NCBI GenBank assembly: GCA_020025955.1
Contig: JAHHRF010000056.1
Coordinates: 1 to 11,594, forward strand
Direction of reading: 5' to 3'
Origin: Sutterella sp.
Lineage (GTDB): Bacteria; Pseudomonadota; Gammaproteobacteria; Burkholderiales; Burkholderiaceae_F
Length of the DNA: 11,594 nucleotides
A model generated the notes under the pieces. The model made no database searches. It was not told the DNA's origin and was given only the letters and a program-made list of their open reading frames with translations. Positions 1 through 7,016 of this stretch are shown in pieces; position 1 is the first letter of the stretch; the number at the start of each line of letters is the position of its first letter. A program made the translations under genes and the position numbers.

Positions 1-240
1 GCGCGCCAAACCCAAACGACGCAAAGTCGAGAAAGCCGTCAAGCCAACGAAGATCGTCGTGCGGTGGTGTTGGCGTCCACGGTCCCCGTCGAGGCTCGAC
101 GCCAAACGGTGAAAGAAAAGAAAAAGCAAGAGCGCGAGTTGCCCGCTCACAAGCGTGAAACCCATAAGGCCCCCGGGGGCGTCAAAGTGGGGGCGAAGGC
201 GACACTCAAAAACGCGCGTCACCACAATCCCAAGCGCTAA
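1..240 (+). CDS. C-terminal tail of a basic protein (5' end outside window)
   Basis: An open frame runs from the first base of the window to a TAA at 238-240, giving 79 residues with no start in view. The visible part is very basic and low in hydrophobics: runs such as KEKKKQERE in the middle, then repeated Lys/Arg/His and an end in NARHHNPKR. No folded domain, membrane segment or catalytic motif can be seen. Basic disordered tails of this kind are common on RNA-binding proteins such as DEAD-box helicases and pseudouridine synthases, but nothing here decides between them. The frame ends just before a hairpin terminator, which supports it being a real gene end. Function not recognised. Confidence 0.6.
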   Translation, partial: ARQTQTTQSRESRQANEDRRAVVLASTVPVEARRQTVKEKKKQERELPAHKRETHKAPGGVKVGAKATLKNARHHNPKR

Positions 241-248
241 ACGCGAAG

Positions 249-302
249 ACGCAAAAGAAAAGGGCACACCAGAAAATTCTTCGGTGTGCCCTTAGCGTTT
301 TT
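249..302. terminator. Bidirectional intrinsic terminator between convergent genes
   Basis: An 11-bp perfect stem pairs AAGGGCACACC (260-270) with GGTGTGCCCTT (283-293) around a 12-base AT-rich loop. A further ACGC/GCGT pairing (249-252 with 295-298) can close the base. On the plus strand it is followed by five Ts at 298-302. On the minus strand it is followed by a T-rich run (complement of 253-260). It lies between a plus-strand stop at 240 and a minus-strand stop at 311, so it can end both transcripts. Confidence 0.85.
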
Positions 303-310
303 AGAAAAAC

Positions 311-697
311 TTATTTTTTCATCAAGTCCGCTTCTAACTCTTTGTCGTCGTCACTCTTTAAGAAAAACTTAAAGGGTTCGTACTCCGGCTGGTAGCCGTT
401 CTCACGCACGCAACGGAACGTCAACGTCATGGCGCGCTCCGTGGGGAGGGCTTCATCAGTCACAAGGCGAACGGGGAGGGCTAACAGGCCCTTTTCTTTG
501 CAGAGCGCCTGGGAGACGTCCGTCATTTTGTCTTGGAGTTCGTAGAGCTTCGTGGTCTTGGGGGCTTTCCCCTTCAAGGTCCAGAGTTCAGTGACGTCTT
601 GGCTCGCCGTCCAGCCCGTCGGAACGGGGTTGGCGCAACCCACTAAGAGGAGGGTGGCCGCTAAGGGAGCGAGCACGTGTAAGCGGTTTAAAGTCAT
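311..697 (-). CDS. Small predicted lipoprotein, unknown function
   Basis: This frame encodes a 128-residue protein. The start at 695-697 was chosen because it places a short basic n-region (NRLH) and a hydrophobic stretch directly before the lipobox LVGC, with the lipidated Cys at residue 21. The frame stays open upstream to 820, but that extension would bury the signal peptide behind about 41 residues. Residue +2 after the Cys is Ala, not Asp, so outer-membrane sorting is expected by the usual Lol rule. The mature part is about 108 residues, mixed and soluble, with two more cysteines (about 66 and 96) that could form a disulfide and a Lys/Asp/Glu-rich C-terminus. No family is recognised. The Shine-Dalgarno is weak (AAAAGA just before the start). 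The gene is divergent from ccmA, and nothing visible ties it to cytochrome maturation. Confidence 0.75.
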   Translation of the reverse strand: MTLNRLHVLAPLAATLLLVGCANPVPTGWTASQDVTELWTLKGKAPKTTKLYELQDKMTDVSQALCKEKGLLALPVRLVTDEALPTERAMTLTFRCVRENGYQPEYEPFKFFLKSDDDKELEADLMKK

Positions 698-704
698 GGT
701 CTTT

Positions 705-717
705 TCACACCGTGTGA
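705..717. promoter_or_regulatory. 13-base inverted repeat in the lipoprotein leader (possible operator)
   Basis: TCACAC-C-GTGTGA is a perfect inverted repeat around one central base. It lies just upstream of the lipoprotein start and just downstream of the TACAAT candidate -10. The position fits an operator that blocks early elongation, or a small mRNA element limiting translation given the weak ribosome site. It may also be chance; no regulator is identifiable. Confidence 0.3.
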
Positions 718-736
718 GAATAAGGTAAGTGCCTCC

Positions 737-742
737 ATTGTA
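737..742 (-). promoter_or_regulatory. Possible -10 box (TACAAT) for the lipoprotein gene
   Basis: Read on the minus strand, TACAAT lies about 40 bases upstream of the lipoprotein start. It would place transcription start near 730. No good -35 hexamer is seen 16-18 bases upstream. A second candidate, TATACT (complement of 845-850), lies further upstream, also with a poor -35. This is motif reading only. Confidence 0.3.
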
Positions 743-1001
743 CCGAAAGACGCGGGTTTGAGTGGGGTGGGGTCGTGAGCCCCAAAGCGGAGCTAAATTT
801 TCTCCAGTCCTAAGGGGCACAAGGCCTACACAAAACCTATCAAAAGTATAGGGAATTCTTAAGGTTAAAAATTGAGTGTTTTCAAGGGGTAGCGCGATTT
901 TTTCTTCCGAAATCTTAAGTTCCTAAGCTTCCTTTAATAGAACGCCCATAAACTCAAACTACCCCTAACCCCAATCACCAAAAAAGGACCCCAAGAAGTC
1001 C

Positions 1002-1703
1002 ATGACTCAGCCTGTACTTGAAGCCACCAATCTGGCCTGCGAACGAAGTGAACGTTTGCTGTTTAAGGGCTTACATTTCACGATCCATGACGGCACCTTA
1101 GTGCGCATTGCGGGGAGCAATGGCGCCGGGAAAACGACGTTGTTGCGCTTAATGACGGGGCTCATGCGCCCGCTCGAGGGCGAAATCCGTTACCGCGGTG
1201 TGCCCGTGGAAGACGCCGCACAAGACTTTTGGCGTGATCTTTGCTACATCGGGCACCGTAACGGTGTGAAAGACGATTTAACGGCGTTAGAAAACGTCCT
1301 CATTAATGCGCGTGTCGCCGCGGTCGAGACCACCGAGGCCGCTGCCATTGACGCGCTTTGTGCCGTGGGGCTCAAAGACTACATCGATGTGCCCGCCGGG
1401 CAAATGAGCCAGGGGCAACGCCGTCGCGTCGCCTTGGCGCGCTTGTGGATTTCGCAAGCCACCCCCGTTTGGATGCTCGACGAACCCTTTACGGCCTTAG
1501 ACGTCAAAGGGGTAGAGCGTTTGGCTGGGCTCATTGGTGAGCACGTCAAAGCCGGGGGCGTTGTGATTTACGTCACCCACCAAGAAGTGGCGGTCGATGG
1601 GGTTAAAACCCAGACCATTGAACCGGAAGCTTTCAGTCCTCGTCGTCGTACGGCGGTGGAAGTGGCGCTCGAAGCGGAGCGTCAACTCAACGACGTTCAC
1701 TAA
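1002..1703 (+). CDS. ccmA: CcmA, ATPase of the cytochrome c maturation ABC module
   Basis: CcmA is the cytoplasmic ATP-hydrolysing subunit that works with CcmB. ATP hydrolysis is known to release holo-CcmE (heme-loaded) from CcmC/CcmD. The 233-residue sequence shows a Walker A loop GSNGAGKTT at 38-46, an ABC signature in the form MSQGQRRR at about 135-142 (CcmA proteins usually have a variant of LSxGQ here), Walker B WMLDEP ending at about 162, a D-loop ALD and an H-loop His at 193. The RRRVALARL helix after the signature is typical of the family. It is longer than E. coli CcmA (about 205 residues) because of a charged C-terminal extension from about residue 205. It is the first gene of the operon, with ccmB 15 bases downstream. 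Identification is firm from both motif set and context. Confidence 0.96.
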   Translation: MTQPVLEATNLACERSERLLFKGLHFTIHDGTLVRIAGSNGAGKTTLLRLMTGLMRPLEGEIRYRGVPVEDAAQDFWRDLCYIGHRNGVKDDLTALENVLINARVAAVETTEAAAIDALCAVGLKDYIDVPAGQMSQGQRRRVALARLWISQATPVWMLDEPFTALDVKGVERLAGLIGEHVKAGGVVIYVTHQEVAVDGVKTQTIEPEAFSPRRRTAVEVALEAERQLNDVH

Positions 1704-1718
1704 GAGGAGTTTGACGCG

Positions 1719-2387
1719 ATGTTTTCCCTGTTTATGACCATTTTCCGCCGCGACATTAAGTTAAGCCTTCGTCGTCGATCGGACTTGGCCCAGATTATTT
1801 TCTTCTTTGCCGTGGTGGTGACCATGGTGCCCTTGGGCGTTGGTGCCGAAACCAACATCCTGCGCGCGATTGCGCCGGGCGTCATTTGGGTGGCTGCCCT
1901 GTTGGCGGCGTTGCTGTCGCTCCCCCGCCTCTTTGCCGCAGACCATGCGGACGGGACGTTGGAACAAATGCTCATTAGTGCCGAACCCTTAGGGATCGTG
2001 GTCTTAGCCAAAGTCTTTGCCCACTGGCTCTTAACGGGCGTGCCGATGACCTTGTTTGCCACGGTTTTTGGCGTGATTTTTGATTTACCCGCCTATGACA
2101 CCTTGATTTTGGTCTTGGCCCTTTTGGTGGGGACGCCGATTTTAAGTATGATTGGCGCGGTCGGGGCAGCGCTTACCTTGGGGCTTCGCTCCACGGGGGT
2201 GTTAACGAGCCTCTTGGTTTTGCCGCTCTATATCCCGGTTTTAATCTTTGGCTCGGGCGCGAGCCAAGCCGTGGCGGTCTCGATGTCGCCGGCGGCCTAT
2301 TTCATGATCGTTGGGGGCTTAACCCTGGCGAGTTTGGCCTTAGCCCCCATGGCGGTGGCAGCGGCCCTTCGTATTGCAGAAAACTAA
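1719..2387 (+). CDS. ccmB: CcmB, membrane subunit of the heme exporter-like ABC module
   Basis: CcmB is the inner-membrane partner of CcmA. The 222-residue sequence has a short cytoplasmic N-terminus with RRDIKLSLRRR and then about six hydrophobic segments. It also carries the family hallmark LLVLPLYIPVLIFG at about 165-178. Length matches the family (about 220). The start has a clear GAGGAG ribosome site (1704-1709) nine bases upstream, right behind the ccmA stop, implying co-translation with ccmA. A T-run follows the stop (2388-2394) but no stable hairpin precedes it, so I do not call a terminator there. Confidence 0.96.
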   Translation: MFSLFMTIFRRDIKLSLRRRSDLAQIIFFFAVVVTMVPLGVGAETNILRAIAPGVIWVAALLAALLSLPRLFAADHADGTLEQMLISAEPLGIVVLAKVFAHWLLTGVPMTLFATVFGVIFDLPAYDTLILVLALLVGTPILSMIGAVGAALTLGLRSTGVLTSLLVLPLYIPVLIFGSGASQAVAVSMSPAAYFMIVGGLTLASLALAPMAVAAALRIAEN

Positions 2388-2465
2388 TTTTTTTCCTCTC
2401 ATAACCACAAGACCTCTGGTGCCCTAAAACGCACGGATGGACCCCAACTCAGGAGACAACACGAG

Positions 2466-3191
2466 ATGAGCCTTTCACAACCACAAGAATTCTACCGACA
2501 GGCAGGGAAAGTCATTCCCTACTTGTTAGGCGGAGCTGTTGTGCTCTTCTTGATTGGTCTTTATATGGCCTTTTTCGAAGCGCCCATTGACGCGCGCCAA
2601 GGAAATTCCTATCGCATTTTGTTTGTGCATGTGTCGGCCGCTTGGCTTTCCATGCTTCTTTATATCCTGATGGCCGTGATGAGTTTAATTGGGCTCATTC
2701 GCCGTTCGAACTTAGCCATGATGAGCGCCCAGGCCATGAGCCAGACGGGGGCCTTGATGGCAGCGTTAGCCCTCTGTACGGGCGCCATTTGGGGTCGTCC
2801 CACGTGGGGCACCTACTGGGTGTGGGATGCGCGTTTAACGAGCGAACTCATCCTCTTTTTCTTGTATTTGGGCTTTATTGCTTTGCATGCTGCCATTGAT
2901 GACAAGCGTCGTGCGGACCGCGCCGCGAGCGTCATCAGCATTGTGGGCGTCGTGAACGTCCCCATCATTTACTTCTCGGTTCGTTGGTGGAACACCTTGC
3001 ACCAAGGCGCCACGATTACGGGCGCGGGCGCGAGCATGCACCCGGTGATGTTGGCCACGCTCTTGGTGATGGTCTCGGCCGGCATGTGCTATGGCGCGGG
3101 CGTGGTGCTTTCTCGCCTTCGTACGATCATTTTGGAACGCGAACGTCGTGAAGACTGGACGCGTAAAGCCGCTTTAGAGGGGACGCTCTGA
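2466..3191 (+). CDS. ccmC: CcmC, heme-handling WWD protein that loads CcmE
   Basis: CcmC binds heme at the periplasmic face and attaches it to CcmE. The 241-residue protein has about six membrane segments. The tryptophan-rich WWD motif WGTYWVWDARLTS lies at about 114-126. The two expected heme-ligand histidines are at about 55 (LFVHVSAAW) and 179 (WWNTLHQG). AGGAGA at 2451-2456 serves as ribosome site, about ten bases upstream. It starts after a 78-base gap from ccmB, and its TGA overlaps the ccmD ATG by one base, so ccmC, ccmD and ccmE form a translationally coupled block. Function as a dedicated heme protein is inferred from family knowledge; all the key residues I could check are present. 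Confidence 0.97.
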   Translation: MSLSQPQEFYRQAGKVIPYLLGGAVVLFLIGLYMAFFEAPIDARQGNSYRILFVHVSAAWLSMLLYILMAVMSLIGLIRRSNLAMMSAQAMSQTGALMAALALCTGAIWGRPTWGTYWVWDARLTSELILFFLYLGFIALHAAIDDKRRADRAASVISIVGVVNVPIIYFSVRWWNTLHQGATITGAGASMHPVMLATLLVMVSAGMCYGAGVVLSRLRTIILERERREDWTRKAALEGTL

Positions 3192-3373
3192 TGGATAACG
3201 TAATGGAATTTTTCCGCATGGGCGGACACGGTTTTTATGTCTGGAGTGCCTACGGGTTGATTTTCTCCGGGATTCTCTATGAGATCTTTTCCTTGCGCGC
3301 TCGCCGTCGCGCCATCTGTCAACGTTTAATGCGCGAAGCCCGTGCTGAACAATCTGCTTTGGAGCGTCACTAA
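3191..3373 (+). CDS. ccmD: CcmD, small membrane adaptor of the CcmABCD complex
   Basis: This is a 60-residue single-pass membrane protein. CcmD is needed to release heme-loaded CcmE from CcmC. The family hallmark GFYVWSAYGLI spans about residues 14-24 and includes the conserved Tyr, followed by a hydrophobic helix and then a basic cytoplasmic tail (RARRRAICQR). Length is normal for the family. The start ATG overlaps the ccmC stop by one base, and its TAA overlaps the ccmE ATG by one base. Confidence 0.93.
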   Translation: MDNVMEFFRMGGHGFYVWSAYGLIFSGILYEIFSLRARRRAICQRLMREARAEQSALERH

Positions 3374-3882
3374 TGAACACCAAAACCAAAATGCGCTTAC
3401 TCATTGCGGCGGCCGTCGTGGTCGTGGGCGCGGGCGTCGGTTTAGCGATTAACGCCTTTAATGAAAACCTCGTCTTTTTCTTCTCCCCCACGCAGGTCGC
3501 CAACCATGAAGCGCCGGTTGGGCGCACCTTCCGCTTAGGGGGCGTGGTGGAAGAAAAGAGCGTGCATCGACTCGAAGACGGTGTCACCGTGCAATTTAAC
3601 GTGACGGATACCTTAAAGACCGTGCCCGTGCAGTATCGCGGCATCTTGCCTGACCTCTTTGCTGAAGGCCAAGGCGTCGTGACGCAAGGCAAACTCAGCG
3701 AAGACGGGATCTTTATGGCCTCTGAAGTCTTAGCCAAGCACGACGAAAACTACATGCCGCCCGAGGTGGCGGGGGCTTTAGATGAAGCTCACAAGAAGGG
3801 CGTTGAAAACGCTCACAAGGGGAACTACGAGGGCCAAGCCATGCCCGCGGGTCATCCCAACTATTCGAAGAAACCCAACTAA
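3373..3882 (+). CDS. ccmE: CcmE, periplasmic heme chaperone
   Basis: CcmE covalently carries heme from CcmC to CcmF. The 169-residue protein has one N-terminal membrane anchor (about 8-28) followed by a periplasmic OB-fold domain. The heme-attachment site is intact: LAKHDENYMPP, with His at about 123 and Tyr at about 127, the His-type motif and not the Cys variant. The tail after about residue 130 is hydrophilic, probably disordered, and carries three further histidines (about 140, 148, 161). The start is fixed by the one-base overlap with ccmD. A 78-base spacer with a hairpin separates it from ccmF. Confidence 0.97.
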   Translation: MNTKTKMRLLIAAAVVVVGAGVGLAINAFNENLVFFFSPTQVANHEAPVGRTFRLGGVVEEKSVHRLEDGVTVQFNVTDTLKTVPVQYRGILPDLFAEGQGVVTQGKLSEDGIFMASEVLAKHDENYMPPEVAGALDEAHKKGVENAHKGNYEGQAMPAGHPNYSKKPN

Positions 3883-3899
3883 GGGTTCAGTTCCAAGCA

Positions 3900-3935
3900 C
3901 CGACGACCGTTTCCCCAATCTTTTTCGGTCGTCGG
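3900..3935 (+). other. Perfect 10-bp RNA hairpin in the ccmE-ccmF spacer
   Basis: CCGACGACCG (3900-3909) pairs perfectly with CGGTCGTCGG (3926-3935) around a 16-base pyrimidine-rich loop. The stem is followed by CTTACTCG with no U-run, so it is a poor intrinsic terminator. It ends 12 bases before the ccmF ribosome site AGGAGA (3948-3953). Possible roles are transcript stabilisation of the upstream ccm segment, an RNase processing site or partial attenuation. The role is inference; the structure is seen directly. Confidence 0.6.
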
Positions 3936-3960
3936 CTTACTCGTTTTAGGAGACAAAAAC

Positions 3961-5904
3961 GTGATTCCAGAAATTGGCCACTTTGCGCTCATTCTCTGCT
4001 TGGTGCTGAGCATCATTCAGGGGGTGTTACCCATCTGGGGGGCGTACAAAGGCAATGGCGCTTTAATGGCGGTGGCACGTCCCGCAGCCTTAGCTAATGC
4101 CTTCTTTGGCACCATTGCGTTTGGCGCCTTAGCTTATAGCTTCCTCGTGTCGGACTTCACCGTCTTAAACGTCACGAATAATTCCAATACGCTCCTGCCC
4201 TGGTACTACAAGTTAGCCGCCACCTGGGGCTCCCACGAAGGCTCCATTCTCTTTTGGACGGTGACCTTAGGCTGGTGGGGCGCTGCGGTGAGCATCGGTG
4301 CGCGTCGCTTACCCACCGAAACGGTGGCGCGTGTGACGGGCGTTTTAGGGCTCGTCGGGATGGGCTTTTTGGCGTTTATGTTGTTGACGTCGAATCCCTT
4401 CTTGCGCCTTTTCCCGAGTCCCACGCAAGGGGTGGATTTGAATCCCTTGCTCCAAGACCCGGGGATGGTTTTCCATCCGCCGTTACTCTACTTAGGCTAT
4501 GTGGGCTTTTCGGTTCCCTTTGCGTTTGCCATTGCTGCCTTGATTTCGGGGCGCTTGGACGCCGCGTGGGCGCGTTGGATGCGCCCTTGGACGACGGCCG
4601 CTTGGGTGCTTTTAACCTGCGGGATCGCCTTGGGCTCCTACTGGGCTTACTACGAGCTGGGCTGGGGCGGCTGGTGGTTCTGGGACCCGGTTGAAAATTC
4701 CTCTTTCATGCCGTGGTTAACGGGGACCGCGTTAATTCATAGCTTGGCCGTGACGGAAAAGCGTGGGTGCTTCCGTATTTGGACGGTGTTGCTCGCGATC
4801 CTCACGTTTAGTTTGTCGCTTTTAGGCACCTTCTTGGTGCGCTCGGGCGTGCTCACCAGTGTACATGCCTTTGCGACGGACCCGGAGCGTGGCCTTTTCA
4901 TCTTGGGCTTTTTGATGATCGTGATTGGGTTAAGTTTCCTTCTCTTTGCGTGGCGTGCGCCCACGGTGGGGTTAGGCGGGAACTTCTCCATGATTTCGCG
5001 TGAATCCATGCTCTTAGTGAATAACGTTCTCTTGGTCGTCGCCATGGGGGCGGTTCTCTTGGGGACGCTCTATCCGTTATTTTTAGATGCCTTAAACGCC
5101 GGGAAGATTTCTGTGGGCCCCCCGTACTTTGATGCGGTCTTTGGTCCCTTGATGATGCCGTTACTCTTTTTGATGGCGGTGGGTCCCTTGGCCCGTTGGA
5201 AAGAAGCCGATCCCAAGGACTTAATGAAAAAGCTCGCCTTGAGTTTTGCGTTAAGTTTGGCGGGCGGCGCCCTCATCCCCGTCTTAATGGGTGAATTTGG
5301 CCTTTGGTGCTTTGCGGGCTGTACGGCCGCGCTCTTTATCGTCTTGGCGGGCGTCAGTGCGATTCGTGAACAGATTCGTTTCGCCAAGGGGAGCCTTTTC
5401 TCGAAACTTCGCCGTCAGCCCTTGAGCTGGTGGGGGATGATGATGGCCCACGTTGGGGTCGCCGTCTTCGTGATTGGGGTGGCGTTGGTGAAGGGCTACT
5501 CCACGGAGCGCGACGTTCGTATGTTTACGGGTGAACAAGTCACCGTGGCAGGCTACGAATTCACGTTCCATGGCGTGACCCAGGAACAGGGCCCCAACTA
5601 CACGGCCGATCGCGGTCACTTCTCCTTGGCTTATAACGGTAAGCCCATCGAAGAGCTCTATCCGGAAAAGCGCAAGTACTTTAGCCAACACTCCATGCCC
5701 ATGACGGAAGCGGCCATTCGCCATTCCTTAACGGGTGACGTCTACGTGAGCTTGGGTACGCCCACCACGGATGGCGGTTGGGTGGTTCGTGCCTACTCCA
5801 AGCCCTTTGTGACCTGGATTTGGTGGGGCGCGATCATCATGGCCTTGGGCGGCATCGTGGCGGCTTCGGACCGTCGCTACCGTCGTAAGAAGAAAAAGGC
5901 CTAA
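3961..5904 (+). CDS. ccmF: CcmF, core of the cytochrome c heme ligase
   Basis: CcmF receives heme from CcmE and, with CcmH and CcmI, joins it to the CXXCH motif of apocytochrome c. The 647-residue protein has roughly 14-15 hydrophobic segments. The WWD motif WGGWWFWDPVEN lies at about 235-246. Histidines match the known heme ligands: about 172 (FHPPLLYLG), 260 (LIHSLAV), 302 (SVHAF) and 497 (MMAHVGV). A periplasmic loop before the last membrane helix spans about 515-615, and the protein ends in a basic cytoplasmic tail. Translation starts at a GTG, supported by AGGAGA seven bases upstream. Length is that of the E. coli protein (about 647). Confidence 0.97.
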   Translation: MIPEIGHFALILCLVLSIIQGVLPIWGAYKGNGALMAVARPAALANAFFGTIAFGALAYSFLVSDFTVLNVTNNSNTLLPWYYKLAATWGSHEGSILFWTVTLGWWGAAVSIGARRLPTETVARVTGVLGLVGMGFLAFMLLTSNPFLRLFPSPTQGVDLNPLLQDPGMVFHPPLLYLGYVGFSVPFAFAIAALISGRLDAAWARWMRPWTTAAWVLLTCGIALGSYWAYYELGWGGWWFWDPVENSSFMPWLTGTALIHSLAVTEKRGCFRIWTVLLAILTFSLSLLGTFLVRSGVLTSVHAFATDPERGLFILGFLMIVIGLSFLLFAWRAPTVGLGGNFSMISRESMLLVNNVLLVVAMGAVLLGTLYPLFLDALNAGKISVGPPYFDAVFGPLMMPLLFLMAVGPLARWKEADPKDLMKKLALSFALSLAGGALIPVLMGEFGLWCFAGCTAALFIVLAGVSAIREQIRFAKGSLFSKLRRQPLSWWGMMMAHVGVAVFVIGVALVKGYSTERDVRMFTGEQVTVAGYEFTFHGVTQEQGPNYTADRGHFSLAYNGKPIEELYPEKRKYFSQHSMPMTEAAIRHSLTGDVYVSLGTPTTDGGWVVRAYSKPFVTWIWWGAIIMALGGIVAASDRRYRRKKKKA

Positions 5905-5923
5905 AGCCCAACTCAACCGACCC

Positions 5924-5960
5924 GTGTGCCTTAAAGGGGAGACTTCCCCTTTAAGGCCAC
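5924..5960 (+). other. Strong 13-bp RNA hairpin in the ccmF-ccmG spacer
   Basis: GCCTTAAAGGGGA (5928-5940) pairs perfectly with TCCCCTTTAAGGC (5945-5957) around the loop GACT. GTG (5924-5926) and CAC (5958-5960) can extend the stem past one bulged base. The sequence after the stem is ACTGATGAGAAAAAAG, with no U-run, so it does not look like an intrinsic terminator. It ends 22 bases before the ccmG start. It probably marks mRNA processing or stability between operon segments; that role is inferred. Confidence 0.65.
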
Positions 5961-5982
5961 TGATGAGAAAAAAGAGAGAAAC

Positions 5983-6534
5983 ATGCGTTTAAAATTTTTG
6001 ATTCCGTTTGGGATTTTCATTTTGTTATCGGTCTTTTTGTTTAAAGGCCTCTTTATGGATCCCCGCCAATTGCCGTCGGCCCTTTTAGACAAGCCGATGC
6101 CCGTGTGGACGTTACCTAATTTGTTTAACCCCGAGAAGTCCTTCACGACGACCGATATGAAGGGCAAGGTTTGGGTCTTAAACGTGTGGGCCACGTGGTG
6201 CCAGCCCTGTAAGCAAGAACACCCCTTCTTGGTGGATTTGCAGCGTAGCGGCTTAAAGACCCCGCTCTTGGGGCTCGTTTACCGCGACACGCGTGATAAC
6301 GCCGACAACTGGTTACGTAACCAGGGGAACCCGTACGACGAGGTGGTCTTTGAAGCGAAGAGTTCCGCGACGCTTGATATGGGCGTGACGGGGGTGCCAG
6401 AGACCTTCATCATCGACAAGGACGGCATCATTCGTCGTCGTATCTCGGGTGGTCTCAACCAAGCTCGTTGGGACAAAGAAGTTCAGCCCTTGTTAGATGA
6501 ACTCAATGCCCAAAGCCCGAAGGAGGCCCCATGA
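5983..6534 (+). CDS. ccmG: CcmG (DsbE), membrane-anchored thioredoxin-like reductase
   Basis: CcmG is a periplasmic thiol reductase that keeps the apocytochrome or CcmH cysteines reduced. The 183-residue protein has an N-terminal membrane anchor (about 5-24) and a thioredoxin fold. The redox site is WCQPC with Cys at about 73 and 76 (E. coli has WCPTC). The cis-proline loop with the CcmG-type acidic residue, GVPET, is at about 137-141. Length matches the family. The ribosome site is a purine run before the ATG. Its stop overlaps ccmH (ATGA). Confidence 0.95.
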   Translation: MRLKFLIPFGIFILLSVFLFKGLFMDPRQLPSALLDKPMPVWTLPNLFNPEKSFTTTDMKGKVWVLNVWATWCQPCKQEHPFLVDLQRSGLKTPLLGLVYRDTRDNADNWLRNQGNPYDEVVFEAKSSATLDMGVTGVPETFIIDKDGIIRRRISGGLNQARWDKEVQPLLDELNAQSPKEAP

Positions 6535-7016
6535 GTCAACGCCTTAAAACGTGGGTCTTCGTGGCAGCCAGCCTCTTGACGGCCACGAGCGCTTTTGCCG
6601 CCCGCGAAGCCACCCCGACGGACTTTGACCCCATCGCCAACAAGCGCGTGATGGAAGTCTCTGAACAGCTTCGCTGTTTGGTGTGCCAAAACCAGAGCAT
6701 TGCGGAAAGTAATGCGGAATTGGCCGTTGACTTACGTAACCAAGTCATCAAGCAGGTGAAAGAGGGGAAGACCAACAAAGAAATCATCGACTACATGGTC
6801 GAGCGCTATGGGGACTTTGTGCTCTACAAACCCCCAATGAATCGCACCACCTTAATTCTCTGGTGGGGCCCGGTGGGGCTTCTCGGGATTGGGTTGTTGG
6901 GGTTCGTCTTAAACCTTCGTCGTCGTAAGGCGCAGGTCACGAAAGAAACGCAACCCTTGAGCGCTGAAGAAAAGGCCTTAGCCGAAAAGCTACTTCGAGA
7001 AGGGGGGCATGACTAA
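6531..7016 (+). CDS. ccmH: CcmH, periplasmic thiol-oxidoreductase of heme ligation
   Basis: CcmH handles the apocytochrome heme-binding cysteines before ligation. The 161-residue protein has a cleavable signal peptide (about 1-23, ending AFA), the family signature LRCLVCQNQSI with the redox cysteines at about 49 and 52, a membrane helix at about 108-126 and a basic C-terminus. It corresponds to the N-terminal half of the fused E. coli CcmH; here the TPR half is the separate gene ccmI. A strong AAGGAGG (6520-6526) sits four bases before the ATG, which overlaps the ccmG stop by four bases. Its TAA overlaps the ccmI ATG by one base. Confidence 0.96.
   Translation: MSQRLKTWVFVAASLLTATSAFAAREATPTDFDPIANKRVMEVSEQLRCLVCQNQSIAESNAELAVDLRNQVIKQVKEGKTNKEIIDYMVERYGDFVLYKPPMNRTTLILWWGPVGLLGIGLLGFVLNLRRRKAQVTKETQPLSAEEKALAEKLLREGGHD

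Larger units (their letters stand above)
698..1001. other. Divergent intergenic region upstream of ccmA
   Basis: This 304-base AT-rich stretch lies between the divergent lipoprotein gene and ccmA. It must hold promoters for both. A short inverted repeat CCTAT-N7-ATAGG lies at 836-852. For ccmA, TTTAAT/TAATAG near 933-940 is the best -10 candidate, but no convincing -35 accompanies it. I found no FNR-type TTGAT-N4-ATCAA site. Near the ccmA start, AAGGA (984-988) is the possible ribosome site, spaced 13 bases from the ATG. It overlaps GGAC (986-989), which can pair with GTCC (998-1001). Confidence 0.5.

Noticed and set aside
698..820. Upstream start for the lipoprotein gene, adding 41 residues
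   Set aside because: It would place the lipobox at residue 62, incompatible with a signal peptide, and it covers the candidate promoter.
2388..2394. T-run after ccmB as an operon-internal terminator
   Set aside because: No stable stem precedes the T-run; the only nearby pairing is a 4-bp ACCA/TGGT after it.
3174..3737. 187-codon minus-strand frame opposite ccmD/ccmE
   Set aside because: It lies wholly antisense to two well-identified genes, has no domain signs, and its composition (Lys/Thr/Ser-rich) is what a reversed coding frame gives.
5284..5724. 146-codon minus-strand frame inside ccmF
   Set aside because: It is antisense to conserved ccmF sequence, without a ribosome site or recognisable domain.
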